Shown: piece by piece, positions 54,269 through 62,495 of the stretch
Numbering within the stretch: the stretch's first letter is position 1
Layout: the number at the start of each line of letters is the position of its first letter
NCBI RefSeq assembly: GCF_018403225.1
Contig: NZ_BOSG01000001.1
Location: forward strand, 1,674,001-1,738,000
Reading direction: 5' to 3'
DNA length: 64,000 nt
Source: Paenibacillus sp. J23TS9
Lineage (GTDB): Bacteria; Bacillota; Bacilli; Paenibacillales; Paenibacillaceae
Position numbers and translations under genes: made by a program
Notes under the pieces: generated by a model
Seen by the model: only the letters and a program-made list of their open reading frames with translations
What the model was told of the DNA's origin: nothing
The model's database searches: none

Positions 54269-55269
54269 TACTTTATTCGAACGACAACCTTTCCTTTGGC
54301 GCTTCCAGCTTCCAGGTAATGAAGTGCTTTTCCTGCATCTGTAAAATGAAACACCTTATCAATCACCGGCTTAATGTAATCTCTTTCAATATAGTCTTTT
54401 AAAATATTCAATTGTGCTCCGCTTGGTTTCATGAATAGGTAATGGTATTTCACATGGCTCTGTTTCTCTAGTGCCGTAATTTTACGGCTCACAACGGATA
54501 AGACAGCTGTTTTCCACCACCCTAATTGTTGTTCTTTTCCGAATGCAGCGTTGGGAACGCCGGAAATGGATACGATTTGCCCGTTAGGCTTCAGGATTCG
54601 GAATGATTTTTCCAAAGCGGCTCCTCCCAAGGTATCATACACCGCGTCATATCCCGTAAGGATTTCTTCAAATTTCTCTTTTCGGTAATTGATAATCTGG
54701 TCTGCGCCCAGCGATTGGACCATATCATACCCCTTATCGCTCGCCGTTGTGGCGACATAAGCTCCCATTAATTTGGCCAATTGGATGGCAAAGGTGCCGA
54801 CGCCTCCGGATCCGGCATGGATCAAGATTTTTTGGCCTTTTTGCAGATTTAGAATATCCGAAAATGCTTGATACGTCGTAAGGCCGACCAGCGGTATGGA
54901 TGCCGCTTCTTCAAAGCTTAGATTTTGGGGCTTCAGCGAAATGTCTTCCTCATGTATAGCGATATACTCCGCCAAGGTGCCGATACGATTTTTACGGGGT
55001 CTCCCATACACTTCGTCTCCGGGCTTAAAGGTATGGACCCGGTCACCGACTTTGACGACAACGCCTGAGAAATCATTGCCTAAGATCAAAGGAAAATTAT
55101 AATTTAGCAGGAGCTTGACTTTCCCTTCCTTTATTTTAAAGTCGATAGGATTTAAGCTCGCTGCATAAATTTCCACCAATACATCATGTGCTCCGATCTC
55201 AGGCGTAGGCTGCTCCGACATGAATAGTGGCGTATTCTTTCCGTATTTCTCGATAATGAAGGCCTTCAT
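54268..55269 (-). CDS. NADP-dependent zinc-type/quinone oxidoreductase (MDR family)
   Basis: 333 residues. GNDFSGVVVKVGDRVHTFKP is the N-terminal GroES-like fold, and ILIHAGSGGVGTFAIQLAKL the NADP-binding Rossmann fold; catalytic zinc cysteines are absent, so it belongs to the quinone-reductase branch. AGGAG sets the start at ATG 55269. It lies downstream of an ArsR gene on the same strand with a matching operator in its promoter, which suggests a redox- or electrophile-responsive enzyme. Confidence 0.92.
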   Translation of the reverse strand: MKAFIIEKYGKNTPLFMSEQPTPEIGAHDVLVEIYAASLNPIDFKIKEGKVKLLLNYNFPLILGNDFSGVVVKVGDRVHTFKPGDEVYGRPRKNRIGTLAEYIAIHEEDISLKPQNLSFEEAASIPLVGLTTYQAFSDILNLQKGQKILIHAGSGGVGTFAIQLAKLMGAYVATTASDKGYDMVQSLGADQIINYRKEKFEEILTGYDAVYDTLGGAALEKSFRILKPNGQIVSISGVPNAAFGKEQQLGWWKTAVLSVVSRKITALEKQSHVKYHYLFMKPSGAQLNILKDYIERDYIKPVIDKVFHFTDAGKALHYLEAGSAKGKVVVRIK

Positions 55270-55290
55270 TTGCAATCACTCCTATTAGAT

Positions 55291-55317
55291 TATTCGTTTA
55301 AACATTTAAACTAATTA
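55291..55317. promoter_or_regulatory. ArsR operator before the oxidoreductase gene
   Basis: TATTCGTTTAAACATTTAAA followed by CTAATTA. It matches the element before the ArsR gene (55702-55728) at most positions, both with a TTTAA...TTAAA dyad core, and starts about 20 bases before the oxidoreductase start. Confidence 0.7.
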
Positions 55318-55361
55318 TTCAAAAAATTTGATTTCATTCCTTTAAACTTTTTTATAGGCAG

Positions 55362-55682
55362 TTAAGACCTGCTGCACTCCGCCTCAACGGCCGCAATCAA
55401 CGATTTGAGCTGTTCCAGCGGTTTGCGGATCGTCAGCACATAATAATTTTCTACACCTTTTTTTTCGAAATGAATATAACCGGACTGCTTCAACACCTTT
55501 AAATGATGAGAGACGGCCGGCCTGGACAAATTGATGTGTTCGGATATCGTATTGACGTTCAGTCCCGACTTATGTTGTGCCAGCAGCATAATGATGGCTT
55601 GACGATTTTCATCGGTCAATACGTCCATCAGAGGGATGCATTCTTTGAATTGCTGCAGAATATGCTCGGTTTGTTTGTTCAT
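55362..55682 (-). CDS. ArsR-family winged-helix regulator
   Basis: 106 residues. The winged helix is in INLSRPAVSHHLKVLKQSGY with the wing IHFEKKGVENYYVLTIR. The CVCDL-type metal motif is missing; the only cysteines are C15 in FKECIPL and one near the C-terminus (EAECSRS), so thiol or electrophile sensing is more likely than metal sensing. The last four residues are unusual for the family. It is upstream of the oxidoreductase, which carries the same operator. The start follows a GAGGGG site. Confidence 0.9.
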   Translation of the reverse strand: MNKQTEHILQQFKECIPLMDVLTDENRQAIIMLLAQHKSGLNVNTISEHINLSRPAVSHHLKVLKQSGYIHFEKKGVENYYVLTIRKPLEQLKSLIAAVEAECSRS

Positions 55683-55701
55683 ACAATCCCCTCGCTCAGT
55701 T

Positions 55702-55728
55702 TATTCGTTTAACCGTTTAAACCTATTA
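55702..55728. promoter_or_regulatory. ArsR autoregulatory operator
   Basis: TATTCGTTTAACCGTTTAAA then CCTATTA, 20 bases upstream of the ArsR start; near-copy of the element at 55291-55317. Confidence 0.7.
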
Positions 55729-56061
55729 TAGCTATTCGGTGAATAAAATCAATCCGCATCATCACCTCTTTTCGGAGCTGAGATAATATCAACTTCCTCC
55801 AAAAGGTATCTGCAGCGGATTCCAAGCCCGCCCGGGATGAAAGTTCTGCTTGAGCGGATTGGCGAATATTTAAAACCTTTTTGCATGCATATACCGAAAA
55901 AAACACAAGAAGAACCCTGCAGCGACAGGGAAAAACTTCTCAAATAACGCGGAAAGGAGCCTGTCGCGGCAGGCTCCTCCGGTGTACCGATGTATGAATT
56001 TATAAAATTAAACATTATTTTATGAAATGTCGCTATATAAATCGTTGATCGGAAAAAGCGC
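55729..56061. other. Gene-poor spacer
   Basis: No supportable gene. A 110-residue minus frame here has no ribosome binding site and no recognisable motif. A 36-codon plus frame from 55838 (MKVLLERIGEYLKPF) is unassigned. A terminator is annotated at 55955-55978. Confidence 0.45.
55955..55978 (-). terminator. Terminator after the sulfatase gene
   Basis: AGGAGCCTG/CAGGCTCCT, a 9-bp GC-rich stem with a 6-base loop, then TTTCC on the minus strand, about 85 bases past the sulfatase stop. Confidence 0.65.
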
Positions 56062-57420
56062 TTACAAAAAGCATTCAGCATAAAGATCGCCAGACCGATT
56101 CATCCAGTTACGCAGCTCCCCTTCCAGTCTCTCGACCTGTTGAGTGAATTCTGGAAGAGAAGCCAGATCGCGAAGCTCCCAGGGATCATTCTTAAGATCA
56201 AACAACTGCTTACAATCACTTCCCTGACCCGTTAGTTCCGAACGGCGGTACTTAATCATTTTCCAGCGCTCATCCTTCACCATCCGTTGAATATCCCTGT
56301 ATAGTGCATATACCGTTTCTCTGCCCCGATCCACCTCGCCTCGAATCAAGTCTGCCATGCTTTGACCGGCTATACCATCAGGCGCGTTTAAACCGGCCAT
56401 AGCGCAAAGGGTAGGAAAAATATCGAATTGATAGTTTAGCTGATCAATGCGCCTACCTGCAGGAATTCCCGGACCTTGGATCAGCCAGGGTACCCGAATA
56501 CTGTGATCGTACAAATTTTGTTTGCCTAGCAGCCCATGCCTGCCTACGGAAAGACCGTGATCTGAGGTATATATGACGATGGTATTCTCTAGTCTGCCTG
56601 AATTAGCAAGCGATTGCAGAACTCGGCCGATATGGTAATCCATGTGGGAAATCATGGCATAATAGTCTTGTATGTGGCCCCTTACCTCATCTGGAAGGCG
56701 CGGATAGGCGGCCAAATGCTCATCACGGACATCCATTTCGCCATTATCGAATGGATGCTCTTCCATAAAACTTGGCGGCAATGGGATATGCTTGTGATCG
56801 TACATATTCGCGTATGGCTCCGGCGCCGTCCGCGGATCATGCGGTGAGGTATACGCCAGGTACAGGAAAAATGGATCTTCTTCGGCATATTGCTCCAAAA
56901 AACCGATAGCCGCATCCGTAAATAGTTCTGTTGAAAACTGCTTTTCGATCCGCGGTTGTTCTCGAGGATTAAAGCCGTTTGCATCATAATTAAACACCGG
57001 CACCTGATGATGATCACTCATGCCGCCGAAAAACAGTGCGTTACCACTGCAAAAACCATCAGAAAAACTAGCCCGATCATTATGCCATTTGCCGACCGCA
57101 TGGGTATAGTAGCCATGGGAGCGAAACCAAGACGGCATGGTGTTCATTCCTGCACGAATGACTCCGGTTTTTTCGTAATCGCCAATCGTCTGGCTTTCCG
57201 TTGCTTGAAAAATATGTGTTCCCGTATGGATGCAAGCTCTACATGGTACGCAGACGGCTCCATCGACGCCACCAACAATATGCGTTGAAGTCATCATGGT
57301 ACCGGTTCTGGCCATACCATCCAATATCGGCGTTTGCACCACGCGGTCTCCTGCTGCTCCGATGGCATCATACCGATGATCGTCTGCTATGATGAAAAGT
57401 ACATTTGGTTTCACCGCCAT
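56062..57420 (-). CDS. Type I sulfatase (Cys-type)
   Basis: 452 residues. The signature C57-V-P-C60-R61 matches the C-x-P-x-R sulfatase motif in which the first cysteine becomes formylglycine; calcium ligands are in VLFIIADDHRYDAIG and the later IVIYTSDHGLSVGRHG. AAGGAGGGGG sets the start at 57420. There is no signal peptide, so it probably acts on imported sulfated sugars. It needs a maturase (FGE or anaerobic SME), which is not in the window. It is divergent from an AraC regulator. Phosphonate or phosphodiester hydrolase activity of the superfamily is a less likely alternative. Confidence 0.92.
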   Translation of the reverse strand: MAVKPNVLFIIADDHRYDAIGAAGDRVVQTPILDGMARTGTMMTSTHIVGGVDGAVCVPCRACIHTGTHIFQATESQTIGDYEKTGVIRAGMNTMPSWFRSHGYYTHAVGKWHNDRASFSDGFCSGNALFFGGMSDHHQVPVFNYDANGFNPREQPRIEKQFSTELFTDAAIGFLEQYAEEDPFFLYLAYTSPHDPRTAPEPYANMYDHKHIPLPPSFMEEHPFDNGEMDVRDEHLAAYPRLPDEVRGHIQDYYAMISHMDYHIGRVLQSLANSGRLENTIVIYTSDHGLSVGRHGLLGKQNLYDHSIRVPWLIQGPGIPAGRRIDQLNYQFDIFPTLCAMAGLNAPDGIAGQSMADLIRGEVDRGRETVYALYRDIQRMVKDERWKMIKYRRSELTGQGSDCKQLFDLKNDPWELRDLASLPEFTQQVERLEGELRNWMNRSGDLYAECFL

Positions 57421-57508
57421 ATAACCCCCTCCTTGAATATGCATGTCGTAATGGCTATAATTTTAGTCGTAAAAAGCCGGAATTTACATAGCATAAAGGA
57501 GGAATAGC

Positions 57509-58381
57509 ATGTCAAAAAGTCTACTGCCTCATATAGCGTCCACTTTTTTGGATGCGTTGCTGTCTTCCGCGCTTGGCGAGGACATGTTTCGTATATACAG
57601 CTGCTATAATGTAACGGTGCCCTCTTCCTGGCGCATCGAGGAACGCGTGCTTGAGGAATTTCATGCACTCTATGTTAAAAGAGGATGCCTGACGTACCTG
57701 ATTAACGGAACTCCTCATCAACTAACAGCAGGCAGTCTGCTATTTCTGACCGATGGCACGGTTCATTCGGCATATCGGGATCTTAAAGAACCGCTGAGTA
57801 TCCTTCCCATTCGCTTTACCCTTGGCTGCTATAAAGATGAGCAAAAATATGCTGCTAAAACGGAGGTTCCATGCCACTTCACCTTCCGTCCGCGGGATAC
57901 TGCGAAGTTCAGCATCCTTTTTGAAACGATTCACCGCTATTATACCCTTGCTCCCTCCATAAGAAGGAATGTATTGTGTCATGCTGCCATATGCCAAATA
58001 CTTGCCGAAATGTCGCTAGAACTGGAACTCATGCGGCAAGATACTCCCATTCATCCAGCCATCCAGCACATCAAAGCGTATATGGATACGCATCCGGCAG
58101 AAAGACTTTCGGTTCAAGAGTTGGCAAGCTTATCCGGTCTATCCTCCAAATATTGTTCGAAACTATTTCAACAAATATATGGGTTACCCATCAAAACCTA
58201 TCAGATTAAAACTCGCATCGATTACGCCCGTTATTTGCTGGAGCATTCGAGACAATCCATTAAGGAGGTCTCTTTTCACCTAGGTTATTCGGATCCCTTC
58301 ACCTTCTCCAAGCAATACAAAGCTGTAATGGGCGTATCCCCCTCCAAGATTGTACTGCGTTCTGGTCATTCTAAATTTTAA
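57509..58381 (+). CDS. AraC-family transcriptional regulator
   Basis: 290 residues. The N-terminal cupin (GSLLFLTDGTVHSAYRD) precedes the AraC helix-turn-helix (LSSKYCSKLFQQIYGLPIKT, DPFTFSKQYKAVMGVSPSKI). AAAGGAGG is ideally placed. It is divergent from the sulfatase gene with 88 bases between the starts, so control of the sulfatase is likely. Confidence 0.92.
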   Translation: MSKSLLPHIASTFLDALLSSALGEDMFRIYSCYNVTVPSSWRIEERVLEEFHALYVKRGCLTYLINGTPHQLTAGSLLFLTDGTVHSAYRDLKEPLSILPIRFTLGCYKDEQKYAAKTEVPCHFTFRPRDTAKFSILFETIHRYYTLAPSIRRNVLCHAAICQILAEMSLELELMRQDTPIHPAIQHIKAYMDTHPAERLSVQELASLSGLSSKYCSKLFQQIYGLPIKTYQIKTRIDYARYLLEHSRQSIKEVSFHLGYSDPFTFSKQYKAVMGVSPSKIVLRSGHSKF

Positions 58382-58441
58382 AAAAGAAAATCCACCGAAT
58401 ACATGTCCGGCTTGGATTGCCTTGAGATTCCTCCAGACAAA

Positions 58442-58489
58442 AAACAGTCGCAGAGTACCGGCGGTTATGCCGTCACTCTGCGACTGTTT
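58442..58489. terminator. Bidirectional terminator
   Basis: A 15-bp inverted repeat AAACAGTCGCAGAGT/ACTCTGCGACTGTTT with an 18-base loop, between the convergent AraC and DinB-like genes. Confidence 0.85.
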
Positions 58490-58519
58490 AACGTTTCTCG
58501 GAGCAAGAAAGTAAGTTTA

Positions 58520-59014
58520 TCAGGCTTGCTCGTCGGACGATGGGCCGTAGAAGCCCGGGACCGGAAGATCGAGCAACCGCAAATATACCCCAAGCTGCGC
58601 CCGGTGGTGAACCATGTGGCTTAATCCGAAGGTGCGGAGCGCGATCGCCCGCGGCTCGCGGAGAATGATATGGTCGCCGTGGCGCAACGTCCATTCCTCG
58701 CCGAGTGTTTGCTCATCGCATTCGGCGATAAGCTTTTCCAGCTTGTTGACGTTCGCGTCGAACTCATCGAGAAAGTCAGTACGTCTTCCCAAAGCTTCCC
58801 GCCGCATCGGCACGGTTGAAAGATCAAACTCCGGGTACTGAAAAATCGCGATTTGCCAGTTTAGCAGGTTGATCAGGTGCGTGGCAAGACCGCCAAGCGT
58901 CATCGATTTCTCGTGCGGCTTCCAAGTCATATGTTCCTCGGGCAAGCGTTCCAGAATGCGGCGTGTATTGGTCAGTTCACGCGTTACGTCGCCGACAATT
59001 AGTTCTTTAACCAT
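58520..59014 (-). CDS. DinB-family protein
   Basis: 164 residues, four-helix bundle. The metal-binding histidines are in ATHLINLLNW (H47) and in SHMVHHRAQLGVYLRLL. Related proteins are DNA-damage-induced DinB of B. subtilis and thiol transferases using bacillithiol or mycothiol. The function of this one is not known; it is cytoplasmic. An AGAGAGG-type site is upstream. Confidence 0.9.
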   Translation of the reverse strand: MVKELIVGDVTRELTNTRRILERLPEEHMTWKPHEKSMTLGGLATHLINLLNWQIAIFQYPEFDLSTVPMRREALGRRTDFLDEFDANVNKLEKLIAECDEQTLGEEWTLRHGDHIILREPRAIALRTFGLSHMVHHRAQLGVYLRLLDLPVPGFYGPSSDEQA

Positions 59015-59059
59015 AAAATCCCTCTCCTCTCTTATGGATAAGCATACTATAAATTCCAG

Positions 59060-59390
59060 TCGGGAGGAAAGGGGTTCGGGAGACGGCTATGCCGGCTGCA
59101 AAAGCGCCGACGATGGCGGCCGCGCCCATGAGATCTGCAACATACGATAAGGCAAAACATACGATAAGCGCTCCGCTAATCACAGACTCGGTTACCCGTA
59201 ATGGTGCGAAAAGTTTCAAGATCCAGGGTGACTTAAACAGGCTTTCATCAATCCTGTGGCTTTTTACATATTCGGATAAATCGCCCCTACTTGCCTGAAC
59301 CGTTCGCACCCGATAGGGCGATCCGCTCTCCTTGTTCAATCTTGAAGGTCACGCCTTCGCATACCTCGTTTCCCCATATAAAGCATTATT
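59060..59390 (-). pseudogene. Composite relic: ABC-F ATPase fragment fused to cation:proton antiporter fragment
   Basis: Right after the stop at 59386 the minus strand reads GERIALSGANGSGK, the Walker A end of an ABC protein, then TAG. One frame over, GDLSEYVKSHRIDESLFKS matches the ABC-F ribosome-protection (Lsa-like) family. This runs without a break into ALIVCFALSYVADLMGAAAI and VGAFAAGIAVSRTPF, typical of the membrane part of KefB/CPA2 antiporters. Two unrelated genes have been joined by deletion. An intact 110-codon frame (59007-59339) spans the junction but is not a normal protein. Confidence 0.7.
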
Positions 59391-60702
59391 TTTCGTTTTT
59401 TACCGGAATGGATACTTTCTTATTATAAGTTTTGATATATTGGAAACTGTCCAGCAGAAGAAGCCCCGGTTTGTCCTTTGTATTAAAAGAATACGTCTGC
59501 TCCCAAAGGATGTTGCCGTTCTTCAAATCCCAAGGACGTGCAGTGGAAATCGATGAGACAGGAACGACTTTGCCACCAGCCTGAACGGATAAATTGTCCG
59601 TTTTCAAGATCGTGAATTGTTTTCTGGCGATGACGATGTCATAGCCTGTGTCGGTTTTGGTGACACTCCGAATCCATAGTTTTTCTTTTCCGACTTTGAT
59701 GGACATGTCTGATGGTGTGGTAAGGGAGATTGGCGTATCTAATTTTTGGAATCCCATGAAACTGTAGAGCACCAATTCAATGGTCTCAATCTTATCGGTT
59801 GGCAGCACATCGTATTCCAATTCAAATCCCATAATGTCCTTTCCGGCGCTTTCGTCCCCTCGCATCATCGATGCTTTGAGTTCTGTTCCATTCACATAAA
59901 GCTTGGTTGCAGCATCAAACCTCGGGTATTCTTCATCATCCATTTCATAATGCCCTTTCACAATGGTGGAGGTTGGCGAAGCCGTAATCGAGTCATAATG
60001 GATCGATCCCTGATCCACCGGAACGGATTTCGAAATGTTTTGCTTAATGATGCTCTTCATCGCTTTATTGGCTTCATACTTGAATGGAATCGGATAGGAA
60101 GCTCGTTTTCCGTTATCCAGCCACGTAGAGTACGTAACGGTTAATGTTCTGGAAAACGGGCTTACCGGATCAAATTTGCTTACTCCTTCAAAGTGAGTCT
60201 CGTCTTTGCTGTGATTACCTCCTCCACTTTTCATCATTGAGTTTGATAAGAATCCTTGGATTTTGTCCGGGTAATATCGGAAAGAACCATGCTCATCAAA
60301 CACACCCTCTTGCCGGTCAACCGTGTAATACAGCGACAGTGCATTTTCATCGGAGATAATCCCGTTAATCGTTATGACGGTGCCATCCGGGAGCGTTTTG
60401 CTTTTGTTGATCGTTTGTCCGTATCCTTGCTCCGCCACCTCGGCAAAGCTGAGTGAATTCAGCTCCGAACTATTCAGTAACTTGCCTCCATAATAAGCAA
60501 GCGCTGGATACTGATAGGTTCCGATGATTAAAAATAACGCTGCGGCTATTGATGCTGCCCATATGACAGCTTTATTCATGGTTCTCTTTTTGGCGGGAAC
60601 TTGTTCAAGGGCATTACGAAGTCTGCTCTCAAGTTCAGACGGAGCCTGCATCATATTCAAGGCTTGTTTGTGTTCCTTTAATCTCTCCTCGATCGTTGTC
60701 AT
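59386..60702 (-). CDS. DUF4179 anti-sigma-factor-like membrane protein
   Basis: 438 residues. A short N-terminal cytoplasmic region (MTTIEERLKEHKQALNMMQA) is followed by one membrane helix (AVIWAASIAAALFLIIGTYQ) and a large extracellular DUF4179-type domain (ELNSLSFAEVAEQGYGQTIN, ALSLYYTVDRQEG). GGAGGTGATC sets the start at 60702. The start overlaps the end of the ECF sigma gene by 68 bases, so translation is coupled. It probably holds the sigma factor at the membrane until an envelope signal releases it. Confidence 0.85.
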   Translation of the reverse strand: MTTIEERLKEHKQALNMMQAPSELESRLRNALEQVPAKKRTMNKAVIWAASIAAALFLIIGTYQYPALAYYGGKLLNSSELNSLSFAEVAEQGYGQTINKSKTLPDGTVITINGIISDENALSLYYTVDRQEGVFDEHGSFRYYPDKIQGFLSNSMMKSGGGNHSKDETHFEGVSKFDPVSPFSRTLTVTYSTWLDNGKRASYPIPFKYEANKAMKSIIKQNISKSVPVDQGSIHYDSITASPTSTIVKGHYEMDDEEYPRFDAATKLYVNGTELKASMMRGDESAGKDIMGFELEYDVLPTDKIETIELVLYSFMGFQKLDTPISLTTPSDMSIKVGKEKLWIRSVTKTDTGYDIVIARKQFTILKTDNLSVQAGGKVVPVSSISTARPWDLKNGNILWEQTYSFNTKDKPGLLLLDSFQYIKTYNKKVSIPVKNEK

Positions 60703-61231
60703 AACGATCACCTCCAATCATGGCTTTCAGTTTGTGCAGGCCTTGTGAAATCCTGGATTTGGTCGTGCCAACCGGTACACCGGTCATGTCCGCGATCGTC
60801 TGATACGGAAGATCATGTACATAACGAAGCTCAATCGCTTCCCGCTGCCGTTGATTCAGATGAGACAGCAGCACCTGCATGTCCATCTCAGACTCCGTTT
60901 GGCGATATGGATTATCGTCGGCTAACGCAGCAATTGACGTTTCTGGTTCGCCCTCAAGCGGGAGGAACCGTTCCCTTGTGCGAAGCAATGCTTTGCAGCG
61001 ATTGACGAGAATGGTTTTGCTCCAGCTGTAGAAGGATTCGCTCTTTTGCAATTGTTCCAGCTTCTCATAAAGTGTCACGATCATGTCTTCCATTGCGTCC
61101 ATCGCATCATGCTCATTTCCCATATACTTATAGGCAAGACGGTAATAAGCGTCCTGATCGGCTAAGATTAGTTGCAATAAAGCCTCTTTGTTGCCTTTTT
61201 GGGCGTGTTTGACCAGACGCTTTACATTCAT
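60635..61231 (-). CDS. ECF sigma factor (sigma-70 family)
   Basis: 198 residues. Region 2 is seen in YYRLAYKYMGNEHDAMDAME and SFYSWSKTILVNRCKALLRT, and region 4 in LSHLNQRQREAIELRYVHDL and PYQTIADMTGVPVGTTKSRI. AAAGGGGTG precedes the ATG. It overlaps its DUF4179 partner by 68 bases. Such pairs in Bacillus and Paenibacillus direct responses to envelope stress. Its own target promoter was not resolved. Confidence 0.93.
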   Translation of the reverse strand: MNVKRLVKHAQKGNKEALLQLILADQDAYYRLAYKYMGNEHDAMDAMEDMIVTLYEKLEQLQKSESFYSWSKTILVNRCKALLRTRERFLPLEGEPETSIAALADDNPYRQTESEMDMQVLLSHLNQRQREAIELRYVHDLPYQTIADMTGVPVGTTKSRISQGLHKLKAMIGGDRYDNDRGEIKGTQTSLEYDAGSV

Positions 61232-61325
61232 GTTTTCACCCCTTTACATGGATAAGAGATTGCAGAGGCTGTAAAAGTTCATTTTATATAAAAAATCTGA
61301 AAATAAGGATGGAGCTACAAATTAC

Positions 61326-61368
61326 AAACAGCGGCAGCTCAGGAATACATCCTAGACTGCCGCTGTTT
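61326..61368. terminator. Terminator-like hairpin
   Basis: AAACAGCGGCAG/CTGCCGCTGTTT, 12 bp with a 19-base loop. It lies between the LysR relic and the sigma gene, where it would end transcripts coming from the right. Confidence 0.75.
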
Positions 61369-61402
61369 AACGAAAGGACGTCTATTCACTCGAGTGTCCG
61401 AT

Positions 61403-61537
61403 TCATCCTATGCAATTACATTTAATGTCTGGATATGGCCCCGAAATATTCTGCAACAACCTCACGAATTCCAAAGCCGATTGCGAAACGTACCGGCCCT
61501 TGTGCCAAATTAAGGCGATCTCGCGTACCAGCTCCAA
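61403..61537 (-). pseudogene. LysR-family regulator C-terminal fragment
   Basis: The minus-strand frame from 61537 to the TGA at 61403-61405 reads LELVREIALIWHKGRYVSQS and ALEFVRLLQNISGPYPDIKC. The REIALIWHKGRY...SQSALEFVRLL pattern is the C-terminal end of LysR effector domains. Only about 44 codons remain, with a stop immediately upstream. Confidence 0.75.
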
Positions 61538-61580
61538 TCACAAGGTGGCTCTTGATAAATTTCTTGGTTATAAAATCGAT

Positions 61581-62474
61581 TTACTTCCTCCACTCCAAAC
61601 AAAGCGTAAACAGAGACGCATGATATTCTACATGAACGCGACCGCCCATTTGCTCCATCAATCCCTTTACAACCGCAAGCCCCAAACCGCTATTGTGCTC
61701 CGTCCGCGCTCGATCCCCAGTGAAGCTTCGTTCAAATAAATAGGGGACATCCTCTTCCTGCAAGGATATCGTTTCATTGGAAATCAACGTGACAAGAGCG
61801 TCTTCCCTCACTCCTTGGAATACAAGCAAGGAACGTTGACCGTGCTTCAGAACATTTTGCAGAACATTCATATAAATGCGCATCACGCTCTCCTCATCCG
61901 CTATAACGAAGCAATTCGTATCCGTAAGATCAAGATTGACCTGTATTCCTGAATCGATAATTTCAGAATAATGATCGGCCAATGCCCGTTTAAGCAAAGC
62001 CTGTAAATCGATCTTTTGCAGCATGATGGGGTAATCCCCGGCTTCAATCCGTGACAAGTCATAAAAACTGCAAATCAGTGACCGTAACGCTTTTGCCCGC
62101 TTTTCCACTACAATCAGATATTCCTTAGCTTCTTCAACAGTGAGATGCTCCTCCTGCAACAGCTCAATATAGCCAAGCATCGAGGTGAGCGGCGTGCGCA
62201 AGTCATGGGTAATATTGGCGATCTGCCTGCGAAATTCTCTCTCCTTTCTCTCATGCAGAATTCGATCAGTCTGCCTGGCAGTCAAGAGCCGATTTACTTC
62301 AACCAGCAACGCCTCCAGTCGCTTGTCAGGCGAATAAAGGTAGGTATGTCGGTTGGTAACCGAATCGGAAAGAATATGTCTCATTTGATCGGTCGCCCGT
62401 TTCGTGGATCTGCGTAACAACCAATAAAGCGCAGCAAAAATGATAGCCGCACTGGCAAATAAAGCGGTCACCAT
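61581..62474 (-). CDS. Sensor histidine kinase
   Basis: 297 residues. One membrane helix (about 3-21, TALFASAAIIFAALYWLL) is followed by the dimerisation helix with the phospho-acceptor H90 (NITHDLRTPLTS), an N-box (VLQNVLKHG) and a G-box (NSGLGLAVVKGL). AAAGGAG sets ATG 62474. There is almost no extracellular sensor, as in intramembrane-sensing kinases. It lies downstream of an ABC-2 exporter on the same strand; a response regulator may be beyond the right edge. Confidence 0.92.
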   Translation of the reverse strand: MVTALFASAAIIFAALYWLLRRSTKRATDQMRHILSDSVTNRHTYLYSPDKRLEALLVEVNRLLTARQTDRILHERKEREFRRQIANITHDLRTPLTSMLGYIELLQEEHLTVEEAKEYLIVVEKRAKALRSLICSFYDLSRIEAGDYPIMLQKIDLQALLKRALADHYSEIIDSGIQVNLDLTDTNCFVIADEESVMRIYMNVLQNVLKHGQRSLLVFQGVREDALVTLISNETISLQEEDVPYLFERSFTGDRARTEHNSGLGLAVVKGLMEQMGGRVHVEYHASLFTLCLEWRK

Positions 62475-62495
62475 TTCCGTCACGCTCCTTTGGTT

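Noticed and set aside
56052..56066. cre-like sequence TGTAAGCGCTTTT at the sulfatase stop
   Set aside because: It lacks the terminal CA and lies at the end of the coding region, so catabolite control is unlikely.
55749..56081. 110-codon minus-strand frame after the sulfatase
   Set aside because: It overlaps the sulfatase end, spans a terminator and has no ribosome binding site or family resemblance.
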